A stretch of 64,000 nt of DNA from Lewinellaceae bacterium. Its GTDB lineage: Bacteria > Bacteroidota > Bacteroidia > Chitinophagales > Saprospiraceae. Positions 56,951 to 64,000 of this stretch are shown piece by piece; position 1 is the first letter of the stretch, and each line of letters begins with the position of its first letter. The position numbers were made by a program, and so were the translations under genes. The stretch spans positions 186,001 to 250,000 of the forward strand of contig JADJFA010000002.1 in the NCBI GenBank assembly GCA_016708875.1. Direction: 5' to 3'. Under the pieces are notes generated by a model that searched no databases, was not told the origin of the DNA, and saw only the letters and a list, made by a program, of their open reading frames with translations.

Positions 56951-59338
56951 CTATTGCTTCACCAATTTCAGTGCGGCACTCAATCGTCCAGTGCTGCGAA
57001 GATTGGCAAAATAAATTCCTGGATTCAAGTTGCTTCCAAATGTAGTAACCCCTGTTTTGGAAGAAAGGTTTTCAGAGAATACAAGCTGTCCCAAAAGATT
57101 TCGCAGCTCAACCGTAGGATTCTCTTCAGAATTTTCCCAAGAATAACGAAGTTCAAATTCACCAGAAGAAGGGTTTGGCAATACCGTCAATGAAGCAGAT
57201 GCATCCAACACTGATTGGACGCCAACCAGCCCCGGAACTACGCTAAATACATCCACAGCACCTTCAGAAAGATGTCCTGGGTTGTCATCGCGAACAATAA
57301 ATTCAATACGGATGTTATCGCTCAAGGTGGTGAAATCCTTCAAGTGTATGTCGCCGGAGTATAACCAGGCACTTTCGGAGTTTGTAACTTGAAGTATATT
57401 AAAAGTTTGGTTGCCCTTCAGCAGGTTCACTTGCATTTTATCATTTGGATTGCCATTTCCACCTCCATTGTAAAACCAATAGTAGAAAGTAAGCACTGCA
57501 TCCTGAGAAGAACCGAGTTTCATCACGGGGCTAATTAAAGAAACAAAGCCGTCGTCCACATCGTCTGATCCAGCGTCGCCGCCTCCATTTCCTGTTACGT
57601 AACATTGGTCGCTATTGTCTGAGCTCACATCAAATTCAGGATTTACCAGATTGCCTTGATTGGTCGTTCCATCCGGTTCACCACGTTCCCAGTCGCCAGA
57701 GCCTGCAGCGCTGGTAGCAGTCCATCCCAGATCAGTGGCAAAGTCATCGTAATAGCCTGGAGCAAGTTGGATCACGATTGGGGTGCCAAGGTTGACAGAC
57801 ACCGAACCAACCAGATAGCCCCATTTGCCGGCAAAGCGGTATAGGTTCCGAGGCACACAATCCTTTGTGAATTGGCCGTTGGCGTTCGTGTTCACAATAT
57901 AAGTATTGGCAGCGCTTGTAAGCGTAACCTGCGCATTTGCGATGGGGGCATTGGTGCCAATCTCTGTTACTGTACCCGTGGCAGTAAATACGATGCCAGC
58001 GTCCAAAGTGACATCAAGCACGGTCACTTGAGCCGTTGAAAGGGTAATATTGACCGTTTTTGAAGGAAAGCCTGGGGCGCTGATAAGAGCGGTAAAGTTG
58101 CCCGGTGTGACTTGCCCTGTCTTATAAAGGCCATCTGCTTTTGTTGTTACAATTTTTGTCGGGTCAGTGCTGCCATTGATTCGAATGGTGGCCCCTGCAA
58201 GCGGTTGTCCATTGCAGCCATTGGTGACCTTCCCTTCGAGGTAACAAGCACGCTGGTATGTAGGGGTCAAAACTGTCAATTGACCAGGATCAATATCCGT
58301 GGCGATGACGGTTCCAGAAGGAAAATACGGGAAAGCGCCCCAGCAGCCCTCGAATTCAAGATTGTTGCCTGCATAGGTGTCATATTGTGCAACCGTTATG
58401 AGGTTCTGAGGACGATGCGCATCCACAATCAACACCCCGCTTGTGTACCAGGAAGTAACGGCATAATCATTGATTATGTGCGTGTTGTGTACATAAGTGC
58501 CGTTGCCATTATTGGGTGATGACCGATCAAGTTCCCGAATGTCAGTGGGATCGCTCACGTCATAGGCAGTAAGAAAGGAAGGTGCTTTTTCATCTGTCGT
58601 AAGCACGTGCTTTCGGTCGTTGGTCATCCAGGAGTTGTGGGCGAATTTACCAGGAGTTTCAACGGTACCCAATACTTGTGGATTGAGTTTGTCTGTCATG
58701 TCAACAATTGACATTATACCGGCGTTGATGTGGCAAGCGTACAAAGTATCATTGTCTACATATCCATCATGGATATAGCCAAGTTGCTCAAAACGGTTTA
58801 CATATTTCGGGTTGTAAGGATCCGGACTCAGATTGAAAATCTTCGCGCCGCCCGGATCATTTTGATCTATACTGCCACCATAGGTGTACAAAAAGCCCTT
58901 TTTTACGTCAATGTGCAGCGCGTGGATTGCATCAAGGTCGCCCGCGATGGCGCCATCACCCTTGTAGTAGTGATAAGTCAAATTCGCGCTTGGAAGGTTG
59001 CTCAAATCCACAATTTGCACCCCTTGTCCCCCTCTGATGTGACATAAGCGTAATGAGAATAGACTTTGATTTCTTTCCAAAGGTTATTTGGGCCGGGGAT
59101 TTGGACGATTTGCTGCGGCGCCGCAGGGTTGGTGATGTTTACAATAATCAGTCCCGCTTGTCCGCCAAGAAGCGCGTACTCCTGTCCGTTTTGCCAATAG
59201 CCGCAAACATTGGCGAGCGTTTGGCCAGGAAATCCATGGTAGAACGGGTTGGAGATTGATATTTTGGAAATGGGCAAAAGTGCTTTGCGTGACGAATAAA
59301 AAGAATGCGCAAAGCGAAATCTTGATTGAATTTTGCAT
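56951..59338 (-). pseudogene. Choice-of-anchor B / LVIVD-type secreted protein with T9SS type A signal, two frameshifts
   Basis: From ATG 59338 the protein has a signal peptide (KISLCAFFLFVTQSTFA). It then has LVIVD/anchor-B beta-propeller-like repeats: NGQEYALLGGQAGLIIVNI, VYSHYAYVTSEG, GVQIVDLSNLPSA, ALHIDVKKGFLYTYGG. These are followed by two carboxypeptidase-regulatory-like domains (LEGKVTNGCNGQPLAGATIR), a beta-sandwich near DWERGEPDG, and a T9SS type A end (TVLPNPSSGEFELRYSW). One frameshift lies at the C-run 59033-59037, where adding one G restores TSEGGQGVQIVDL. The other is near 59249-59256. Probably a surface or secreted protein; function unknown. Confidence 0.85.
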
Positions 59339-59450
59339 GAAATACAGTAAAGGTGGAAATTTTTTGAAAACAAGGGGCGAACATACGCCCTTTCGGAAAT
59401 AGCGAAGGCGATAGGTCCCAAACTGTCGCCCAAAAGCAATTATGGGAGCA

Positions 59451-60572
59451 CTATTGACCATTTTCCACTTGCTCCCAAATTGCAAGTAGCGTTTTTTGCT
59501 CCTTTGTCCAATTCCATTCCTTTCGAGCCAACAAGCAATTTTGCTTCAATTTTTCGTATAATGCTTTGTTGTCCAACAATCTTTGAATGGCTTCTGCGAC
59601 CGATTTCGGATTCAATTCCTCCAACAGTATCGCGACTTCATATTCATTGTTTAATGCCCTGTATTCAGGAAAATCCATGGTCAAAATGGGTACGCAAGAC
59701 TGTACGCTATCAAAAAATTTATTGGCGAGTGAATAATAGTAGGAAAGTCCCCTGTTCTCTAAAAGGTTAAGCCCTAACCAAGCCTGATCCGTCAGGGTTT
59801 TCAAGTCGTCTGGTTTTACAAAACCCAAAAAGACCACACGGTTTCCCAATTCCAAATCAGTCGTTTTTTGTCGTAGTTTAGATGAAAGGTCACCTTCTCC
59901 CGCAAGCACAAGTTGCACGTTTTCAAGGTATTGCATCGCCTCCAACATGGTTTCTATTCCTCGACCCTCGTTTAGTGCACCTTGATAAAGAATTCGTAGG
60001 GGTGAGAGATTTGATAATCCCGATTTTTGTTTGAGTGATAAATCCAAGTCCCTTGAAACTGGCACGTTCCGAACCACCCCGAACCTAAGCCCCCCGTATT
60101 TCTCCTCAAAAATCTGGGCCAAAGCGGGGCCAACTGTATAGGCGTGATGGTAAAACGGTAGGCATAAACGCGCCACCAAGCCCCATACAAACTTGACAAA
60201 AGGGCGATGAACGACTTCCGGTACTTCCGTGAAATATTCGTGCGCATCGAACACGCGTTTTTTACGGCGAAGGATAGAGGCGATACATCCAGCAGGCAAG
60301 GTGTCCAGATCAATAGAACCCACCGCATTGTAGCGGGCAAAAAGCAAAAAAAGGAAAAGCCGAAGGTTGAATTCAAGATAAAAACCAATGCCTTTTTGAA
60401 AAAAGCACTGCAGTCTTTTTTGTTCAAATGGCTTGGTTTCCAGCGGTATAGAATGTGGCAACCTGCGTCCCACGAGCGTAACCGCATGACCATTTTCAGC
60501 CAATGTGATGCAGATGCGTTGCATCCTTTGGTCGTAAGTCAGATCGTTGGTGACGGTGAAAATTATCCTCAT
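59451..60572 (-). CDS. Glycosyltransferase family 4
   Basis: 373 residues from ATG 60572, chosen because MRIIFTVTNDLTYDQRMQRIC fits GT4 N-termini. Features include ALAENGHAVTLVGRRLP-type Rossmann start, DAHEYFTEVPEVV, ILYQGALNEGRGIETMLEAM, LVLAGEGDL and LGLNLLENRGLSYYYSLANK. It ends within 112 bp of the choice-of-anchor gene and starts overlapping the GNAT gene by four bases, so it is the last gene of a five-gene operon. The sugar and acceptor are unknown. Confidence 0.88.
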   Translation of the reverse strand: MRIIFTVTNDLTYDQRMQRICITLAENGHAVTLVGRRLPHSIPLETKPFEQKRLQCFFQKGIGFYLEFNLRLFLFLLFARYNAVGSIDLDTLPAGCIASILRRKKRVFDAHEYFTEVPEVVHRPFVKFVWGLVARLCLPFYHHAYTVGPALAQIFEEKYGGLRFGVVRNVPVSRDLDLSLKQKSGLSNLSPLRILYQGALNEGRGIETMLEAMQYLENVQLVLAGEGDLSSKLRQKTTDLELGNRVVFLGFVKPDDLKTLTDQAWLGLNLLENRGLSYYYSLANKFFDSVQSCVPILTMDFPEYRALNNEYEVAILLEELNPKSVAEAIQRLLDNKALYEKLKQNCLLARKEWNWTKEQKTLLAIWEQVENGQ

Positions 60573-61105
60573 CGGAGGCTTAAATAACGGTCGCGACTCA
60601 ATTCCCAAAGATTTACAGCTTGCTCAAAATTGAGCCATCCGGGAACAGTTACGTGCTGTTTTACAAATTGAAAACCAACTTTTTCCAGGGTCTTGTTAGG
60701 CGCCGGGTTCAGGGAATATGGTTCACAATATAAGGTTTGCAATTCGTAGTTATCAAAGAAAAATGGGAGAGTCATTTTGACAAAATCAGCCCCCAGTCCC
60801 ATTTGACGGATGCCAGATTTCCACAGGTGCAGGTGCATAAATGCCTCCTTTCCAAACTGGATCTTGTTGATGTTCGAGTGGCCAACAGGCTCCTCGTTAA
60901 GTTGCCAAATGATACAGTATGACTTCTTATCCGGGATGGACTGGCTCAATTGCTCCATCAAGGCTTTTTTCCATTCCACCTCGCTCGGCATTTTACTCAA
61001 ATCCACGCCCATTCCTTCCAGAAATTCAGGGGCAGCATCAAGCCAATATCGGATGATCAATGGAACATCAGATTCCTCTAATGATCTGACAGACAGTGTA
61101 TTCAT
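60569..61105 (-). CDS. GNAT-family N-acetyltransferase
   Basis: 178 residues from ATG 61105. RimJ/RimL-like: LSVRSLEESDVPLIIRYWLD, VGHSNINKIQFGKEAFMHLH, then GIRQMGLGADFVKMTLPFFF, which contains the acetyl-CoA binding loop (Q-x-x-G-x-G/A variant), and LNPAPNKTLEKVGFQFV. The substrate is unknown. Overlaps GT4 by 4 bp and follows maf by 37 bp. Confidence 0.8.
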   Translation of the reverse strand: MNTLSVRSLEESDVPLIIRYWLDAAPEFLEGMGVDLSKMPSEVEWKKALMEQLSQSIPDKKSYCIIWQLNEEPVGHSNINKIQFGKEAFMHLHLWKSGIRQMGLGADFVKMTLPFFFDNYELQTLYCEPYSLNPAPNKTLEKVGFQFVKQHVTVPGWLNFEQAVNLWELSRDRYLSLR

Positions 61106-61142
61106 AACGATTCTATTAAGTGTGAATCCAGGAAAACTCCCC

Positions 61143-61709
61143 CTAAAAATCCTGCAAGGCTGCATATACCAAATCTACTGGCAGCCCCATTACATTCTGG
61201 AAAGTGCCTTCTATTCGGCTGATTTTGCAATGCCCAATCCAATCTTGTGCGCCATAAGAACCTGCCTTGTCGTATGGTTCGCAGGTACGGATGTAGTAGG
61301 CAATTTCTTCTTCGGAAAGTTCTGAAAACCAGACTTTGGTCACTCCTGAAAGTACAATTTCTTTCTCTTTTGACAGGAGGCAAACGCCCGTTATCACAGT
61401 GTGTTGTCGTCCGGAGAGTTTGCTAATCATGCTAAACGCCTCCTTATAGTCGGCAGGTTTGTTGTAGATTTTCCCATCAAGAATTACCACAGAATCTGCC
61501 GCAAGGATAATTTCATCCGTATGAATCAAATGCGCCGCTGCTTGCGCCTTTCGCTGGGCAAGCCAAGGGGCAACTTCTTCGGGCGGCATTTCAGGAGGGA
61601 AAGACTCATCTACATCAAAGGTTTGTACCGAAAAATCAAAGCCGGCCTCGCGTAAAAGTTGGCTGCGGCGTGGGCTTTTGGAAGCGAGGATGAGTGGTCG
61701 TCTGGACAT
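61143..61709 (-). CDS. maf: Maf-family nucleotide pyrophosphatase
   Basis: 188 residues. Hydrolyses non-canonical or dTTP/UTP-type nucleotides. Conserved motifs: LASKSPRRSQLLREAGFDF at the start, DESFPPEMPPEEV, and EIILAADSVVILDGKIYNKP, then DYKEAFSMISKLSGRQHTV. The subfamily (YhdE-like versus YceF-like) is not decided. It lies 3 bp after ubiA and upstream of the GNAT gene, all minus strand. Confidence 0.95.
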   Translation of the reverse strand: MSRRPLILASKSPRRSQLLREAGFDFSVQTFDVDESFPPEMPPEEVAPWLAQRKAQAAAHLIHTDEIILAADSVVILDGKIYNKPADYKEAFSMISKLSGRQHTVITGVCLLSKEKEIVLSGVTKVWFSELSEEEIAYYIRTCEPYDKAGSYGAQDWIGHCKISRIEGTFQNVMGLPVDLVYAALQDF

Positions 61710-61712
61710 TGT

Positions 61713-62699
61713 CTAAAATTTTGCAAAATAGGTCTGCGCTGCCCCCAAAATGTCTTCCGGCCAACAGCGTACAAGCAAGAAGACCCCTGCGAACATCACG
61801 ATTTTGACCAAAAAACTGGCTCTGGAAAAATCTGGTTTGCCTTGGGCGCGGTATAAGATGAAGGTTGTAAAAAGTGCGGGCAAAAATAAAAGGAGTGTTC
61901 CTGCAATCACTTGCCAATTAGGAGCACCCGTTTGATGCCAAAAAATTAAAAGGAGGCCTATAAACAGGCTTAACACTAATCCTGTCATGCCCGCTGGCTT
62001 TTTGGCAAAACGTGGGCCTTTAAGCACCGCAAGTGTATTGCAGCCACAGGCAGCATCTCCTTGAAAGTCTTCGAGGTCTTTAATTTGCTCCCGCAACAAG
62101 TTGGACAAGAAAGCAAAAAGGGCGTAAAGCCAAACCAGCGAAACACCTTGCTGGATCGTATCCGGCTGCACAAAAGAAGTAAGCCAAATGGCTCGTTGTT
62201 CCGGCAAAAGCATCACCACAGGAACCAGTGCACACAGCCCTGATACCAGCAGATTGCCTAATAATGCTGTACATTTAAAGACCCATGCGTAAAGAAAAAG
62301 CAGGAACGATATGCCAGGAAACACCCACATCGGCCAATGATCATGCGGACGAAGTTCCTGGTCAATAAGGAATGCAAGCCAGTGCGCCCCTCCAACAACC
62401 AAAGCGTAGAATATTAGAGCAAATGACGGGGTCAATACCCGGCCCCAGACAGCCCGGCTGGGCCTATTCATCGCGTCAATATGGCGGTCATAAAAGTCGT
62501 TGAGTATATAACCAGCCAGTGTAGTAAGCACCGTTGCAGCCGCAATGAGATTGAAAGTGCGTTCGGTAAGCAAAGGAATTCCGCCTGCTTTTAACAACGC
62601 AGGGCGCAGGGCAAACCAATACGGCACATATTGCGTAAGAAACACAATGAGCAGATTGGGAAGCCTGAGCATCCGAATGAACGCGAGGGGATAATTCAC
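61713..62699 (-). CDS. UbiA-family prenyltransferase
   Basis: About 330 residues and nine membrane spans. It has the metal-binding motif N-D-x-x-D in GYILNDFYDRHIDAMNRP and a second acidic motif in KDLEDFQGDAACGCNTLAV. Such enzymes join a polyprenyl chain to an aromatic or glycerol acceptor. The open frame extends to 62834, overlapping the lipoprotein gene. I prefer GTG 62699, before the conserved helix IRMLRLPNLLIVF, although ATG 62672 is also possible. The acceptor, whether a menaquinone ring or a lipid, cannot be told. Confidence 0.85.
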   Translation of the reverse strand: MNYPLAFIRMLRLPNLLIVFLTQYVPYWFALRPALLKAGGIPLLTERTFNLIAAATVLTTLAGYILNDFYDRHIDAMNRPSRAVWGRVLTPSFALIFYALVVGGAHWLAFLIDQELRPHDHWPMWVFPGISFLLFLYAWVFKCTALLGNLLVSGLCALVPVVMLLPEQRAIWLTSFVQPDTIQQGVSLVWLYALFAFLSNLLREQIKDLEDFQGDAACGCNTLAVLKGPRFAKKPAGMTGLVLSLFIGLLLIFWHQTGAPNWQVIAGTLLLFLPALFTTFILYRAQGKPDFSRASFLVKIVMFAGVFLLVRCWPEDILGAAQTYFAKF

Positions 62700-62740
62700 G
62701 CTGCGAATGTAGAACACCCACAGAACCCCGGCGAATTTGC

Positions 62741-63205
62741 TTATTGAATTTTTTTGAAAGAGCGTTCGATCCTCGATCCACTTAATGAGCGGTAACGAAG
62801 TCTCGACGTGTCGCAATCTATCACAAAATTGCACTGAGCCCCATATTTCCCATTTTCAACCGTCATTTCAGTAAAGCACCAACCATCAGAGGTGTCCTCC
62901 CCATCAGGTCTGCAAACAGGGCTTTCACAAGCGCCGTCTATATCAATCATACTTTGGTAGGAAAGCTTGCCATTTTTCAAATGGCGCATCTGAGTGTCGG
63001 CGATTTCAAGGGTATAATTGGTATCCTCTTCGTTCTGCCAACGGCCTTGCAGGGTGTGGAGAAGGTCGTTTGGGTCAGGTATAGAGGATTTGGTAGAGTC
63101 CTCGTTGCTTACGGGAATATCTGGCTTTGGCGGCGTGGGGGTATTTTTGCAGGAAGCGAGGGATATAAGGCTCAAAAGAACCACTGGGAGAATGTGTTTG
63201 TTCAT
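62741..63205 (-). CDS. Small lipoprotein of unknown function
   Basis: 154 residues. Signal peptide with a lipobox (LISLASC, Cys at about residue 19) followed by a Pro-rich linker and a lipocalin-like pattern (LLHTLQGRWQNEEDTNYTLEIAD, then GKLSYQSMIDID). That resembles the small beta-barrel lipoproteins of Bacteroidota, but no family is certain. It is the first gene of the UbiA-Maf-GNAT-GT4 group, with a 41-bp gap to ubiA. Confidence 0.7.
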   Translation of the reverse strand: MNKHILPVVLLSLISLASCKNTPTPPKPDIPVSNEDSTKSSIPDPNDLLHTLQGRWQNEEDTNYTLEIADTQMRHLKNGKLSYQSMIDIDGACESPVCRPDGEDTSDGWCFTEMTVENGKYGAQCNFVIDCDTSRLRYRSLSGSRIERSFKKIQ

Positions 63206-63360
63206 GTTAGCAGTATTAGCCCCCTATTCGGGAACAAAAAGTGATTTGTGTTACGAATTCCGTTCGGGCAAAGAAAGGAAGGTTTTCCAACAATACCCGT
63301 ACAACTCCTCTTAAACCATTTGCAAATGCCGACCAAATTATTGACAATCAATCTTTTACC

Positions 63361-63885
63361 TCATTTGCACGTTTCACAACGATGGACTGTCAAACCATGA
63401 TTGCCTCCGGGAGGAAGATCAAGCGCTATTTGTAAGCCACTGGGAAATTCTTGTAAGTACACATCAATATCAATCCCCGCTTTATTGTCGTAACGAAAGG
63501 AGAGTCCATCTGGGGAAAGTTGGAAATTGGCCTTGTTGGAAAGGCAGCCAGGGAGATTGTCGCTCGTGTAAAGCTCCACTTGATTGCCTACCTGGTTCAA
63601 AATAAACACAGCAGATAATTGACCGTAAAACACAACCACTCTGGTCGGAATATCACTGACCGCAAACAAACGGCGGTTGTAATTTTTAGGATCAGCACTT
63701 ATGAGTGCCGCCGCTCGGAATGGGATGTTACACCAGTTCGTGGGATCGCGCGCATCTATGGTATACGTTTCTGTACTGTATTTGAAAGACGCATAGTTTT
63801 CATTTTTCGGGGCGTTGGCAGCCTCTTTTGGGGGCTGAGTGCAGGCAAAAAAAGTAGGGAAAAGTGCGAGTAGTAAGTATTTCAT
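63361..63885 (-). CDS. Small lipoprotein of unknown function
   Basis: 174 residues. Begins with a lipoprotein signal (LLALFPTFFAC, Cys about residue 15). The mature part is beta-rich (ESYTIDARDPT-type strands) and contains several Cys residues near the end (HRCETCK). No family recognised. A hairpin lies upstream at 63897-63969. Confidence 0.65.
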   Translation of the reverse strand: MKYLLLALFPTFFACTQPPKEAANAPKNENYASFKYSTETYTIDARDPTNWCNIPFRAAALISADPKNYNRRLFAVSDIPTRVVVFYGQLSAVFILNQVGNQVELYTSDNLPGCLSNKANFQLSPDGLSFRYDNKAGIDIDVYLQEFPSGLQIALDLPPGGNHGLTVHRCETCK

Positions 63886-63896
63886 GTGCCAAAGGT

Positions 63897-63969
63897 ATTG
63901 AGATATTGAGAAATTGAGACCTCGGAGGTTTCGAAAACCTCTGAGGTCTCAATATCCCAATTTCTCAAT
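63897..63969. repeat. Word-repeat hairpin at the right end of the window
   Basis: Arms 63897-63931 and 63935-63969 pair with several mismatches and a 3-nt loop. The outer part has three ATTGAG words in each arm, but in a different order (at, aa, ac endings against aa, at, ac). The inner part is a second palindrome, cctcggaggttt with aaacctctgagg. Confidence 0.7.
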
Positions 63970-63977
63970 TTTATGGC

Positions 63978-64000
63978 TCATTTCAAGATAACTACCTCAC
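63978..64000 (-). CDS. Possible 3' end of a T9SS-secreted protein, truncated by the window edge
   Basis: On the minus strand the last bases read E-V-V-I-L-K followed by TGA at 63978-63980. A terminal basic residue after a hydrophobic strand is the usual end of T9SS type A sorting domains. Only seven codons are visible, so this is tentative. Confidence 0.3.

Noticed and set aside
1..64000. tRNA, rRNA, CRISPR arrays, integrase, transposase or phage genes.
   Set aside because: None were found by eye; a covariance-model or array search could still reveal small RNAs I could not see.

Overview
The window looks like a stretch of chromosome from a free-living, heterotrophic member of the Bacteroidota, probably of the Saprospiria type. 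The evidence is threefold. Very large secreted proteins end in type IX secretion (T9SS) sorting domains. Promoters follow the Bacteroidota -7 pattern TAnnTTTG, with almost no Shine-Dalgarno sequences. The gene set is typical of the phylum: a GH29 fucosidase with PA14, DUF2911, choice-of-anchor B, the FbaB-type aldolase and an SLC45-like transporter beside an alpha-amylase. I found no rRNA, tRNA, CRISPR array, phage or transposase.

Layout. 0.1-7.2 kb: smc, glutamine-dependent NAD synthase (nadE) and a TPR/class III nucleotide cyclase, all on the minus strand. 7.3-12.5 kb: a secreted beta-helix/P-domain protein facing a GH29 fucosidase. 12.6-17.3 kb: DinB-like protein, folK with a deoxynucleoside kinase, a 7-TM protein, ruvB and a badly damaged ubiX. 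17.7-27.4 kb: OmpA-family lipid-peptidoglycan anchor, tpiA, a 1,765-residue metalloprotease carrying 16 PKD domains, and an outer-membrane barrel. 27.5-34.3 kb: class I aldolase, a glycosyltransferase pair overlapping a DEDDh exonuclease, a DUF2911 protein, acyl-CoA dehydrogenase and an aspartyl protease. 34.4-38.2 kb: a GH13 alpha-amylase and a sugar MFS transporter with two small membrane proteins between them. 38.3-45.7 kb: an inorganic-carbon cluster (SulP transporter, DabA, DabB, beta-carbonic anhydrase). 45.8-64 kb: an alcohol dehydrogenase-like enzyme, a 2,278-residue T9SS type B adhesin-like protein, several small secreted proteins, an SRAP protein, a choice-of-anchor B protein, and a five-gene operon of lipoprotein, UbiA, Maf, GNAT and GT4.

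The most coherent functional unit is the carbon cluster. It combines the two-subunit DAC pump, whose zinc/catalytic residues are all visible, with a SulP carrier and a soluble carbonic anhydrase, in an organism that shows no sign of autotrophy. Two other patterns run across the window. First, intergenic hairpins recur whose arms are each built from two to four copies of a 7-10 nt word, a different word at each site; at three sites the two arms differ by exactly one word. Second, many genes are broken by single-base defects, mostly in short homopolymers, which points to uncorrected sequence errors rather than real decay. Exceptions that deserve checking are an in-frame TAG in an acyl-CoA dehydrogenase, an internal deletion in the amylase, and scrambled DNA around ubiX.

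All product names come from reading motifs by eye; no database search was possible.
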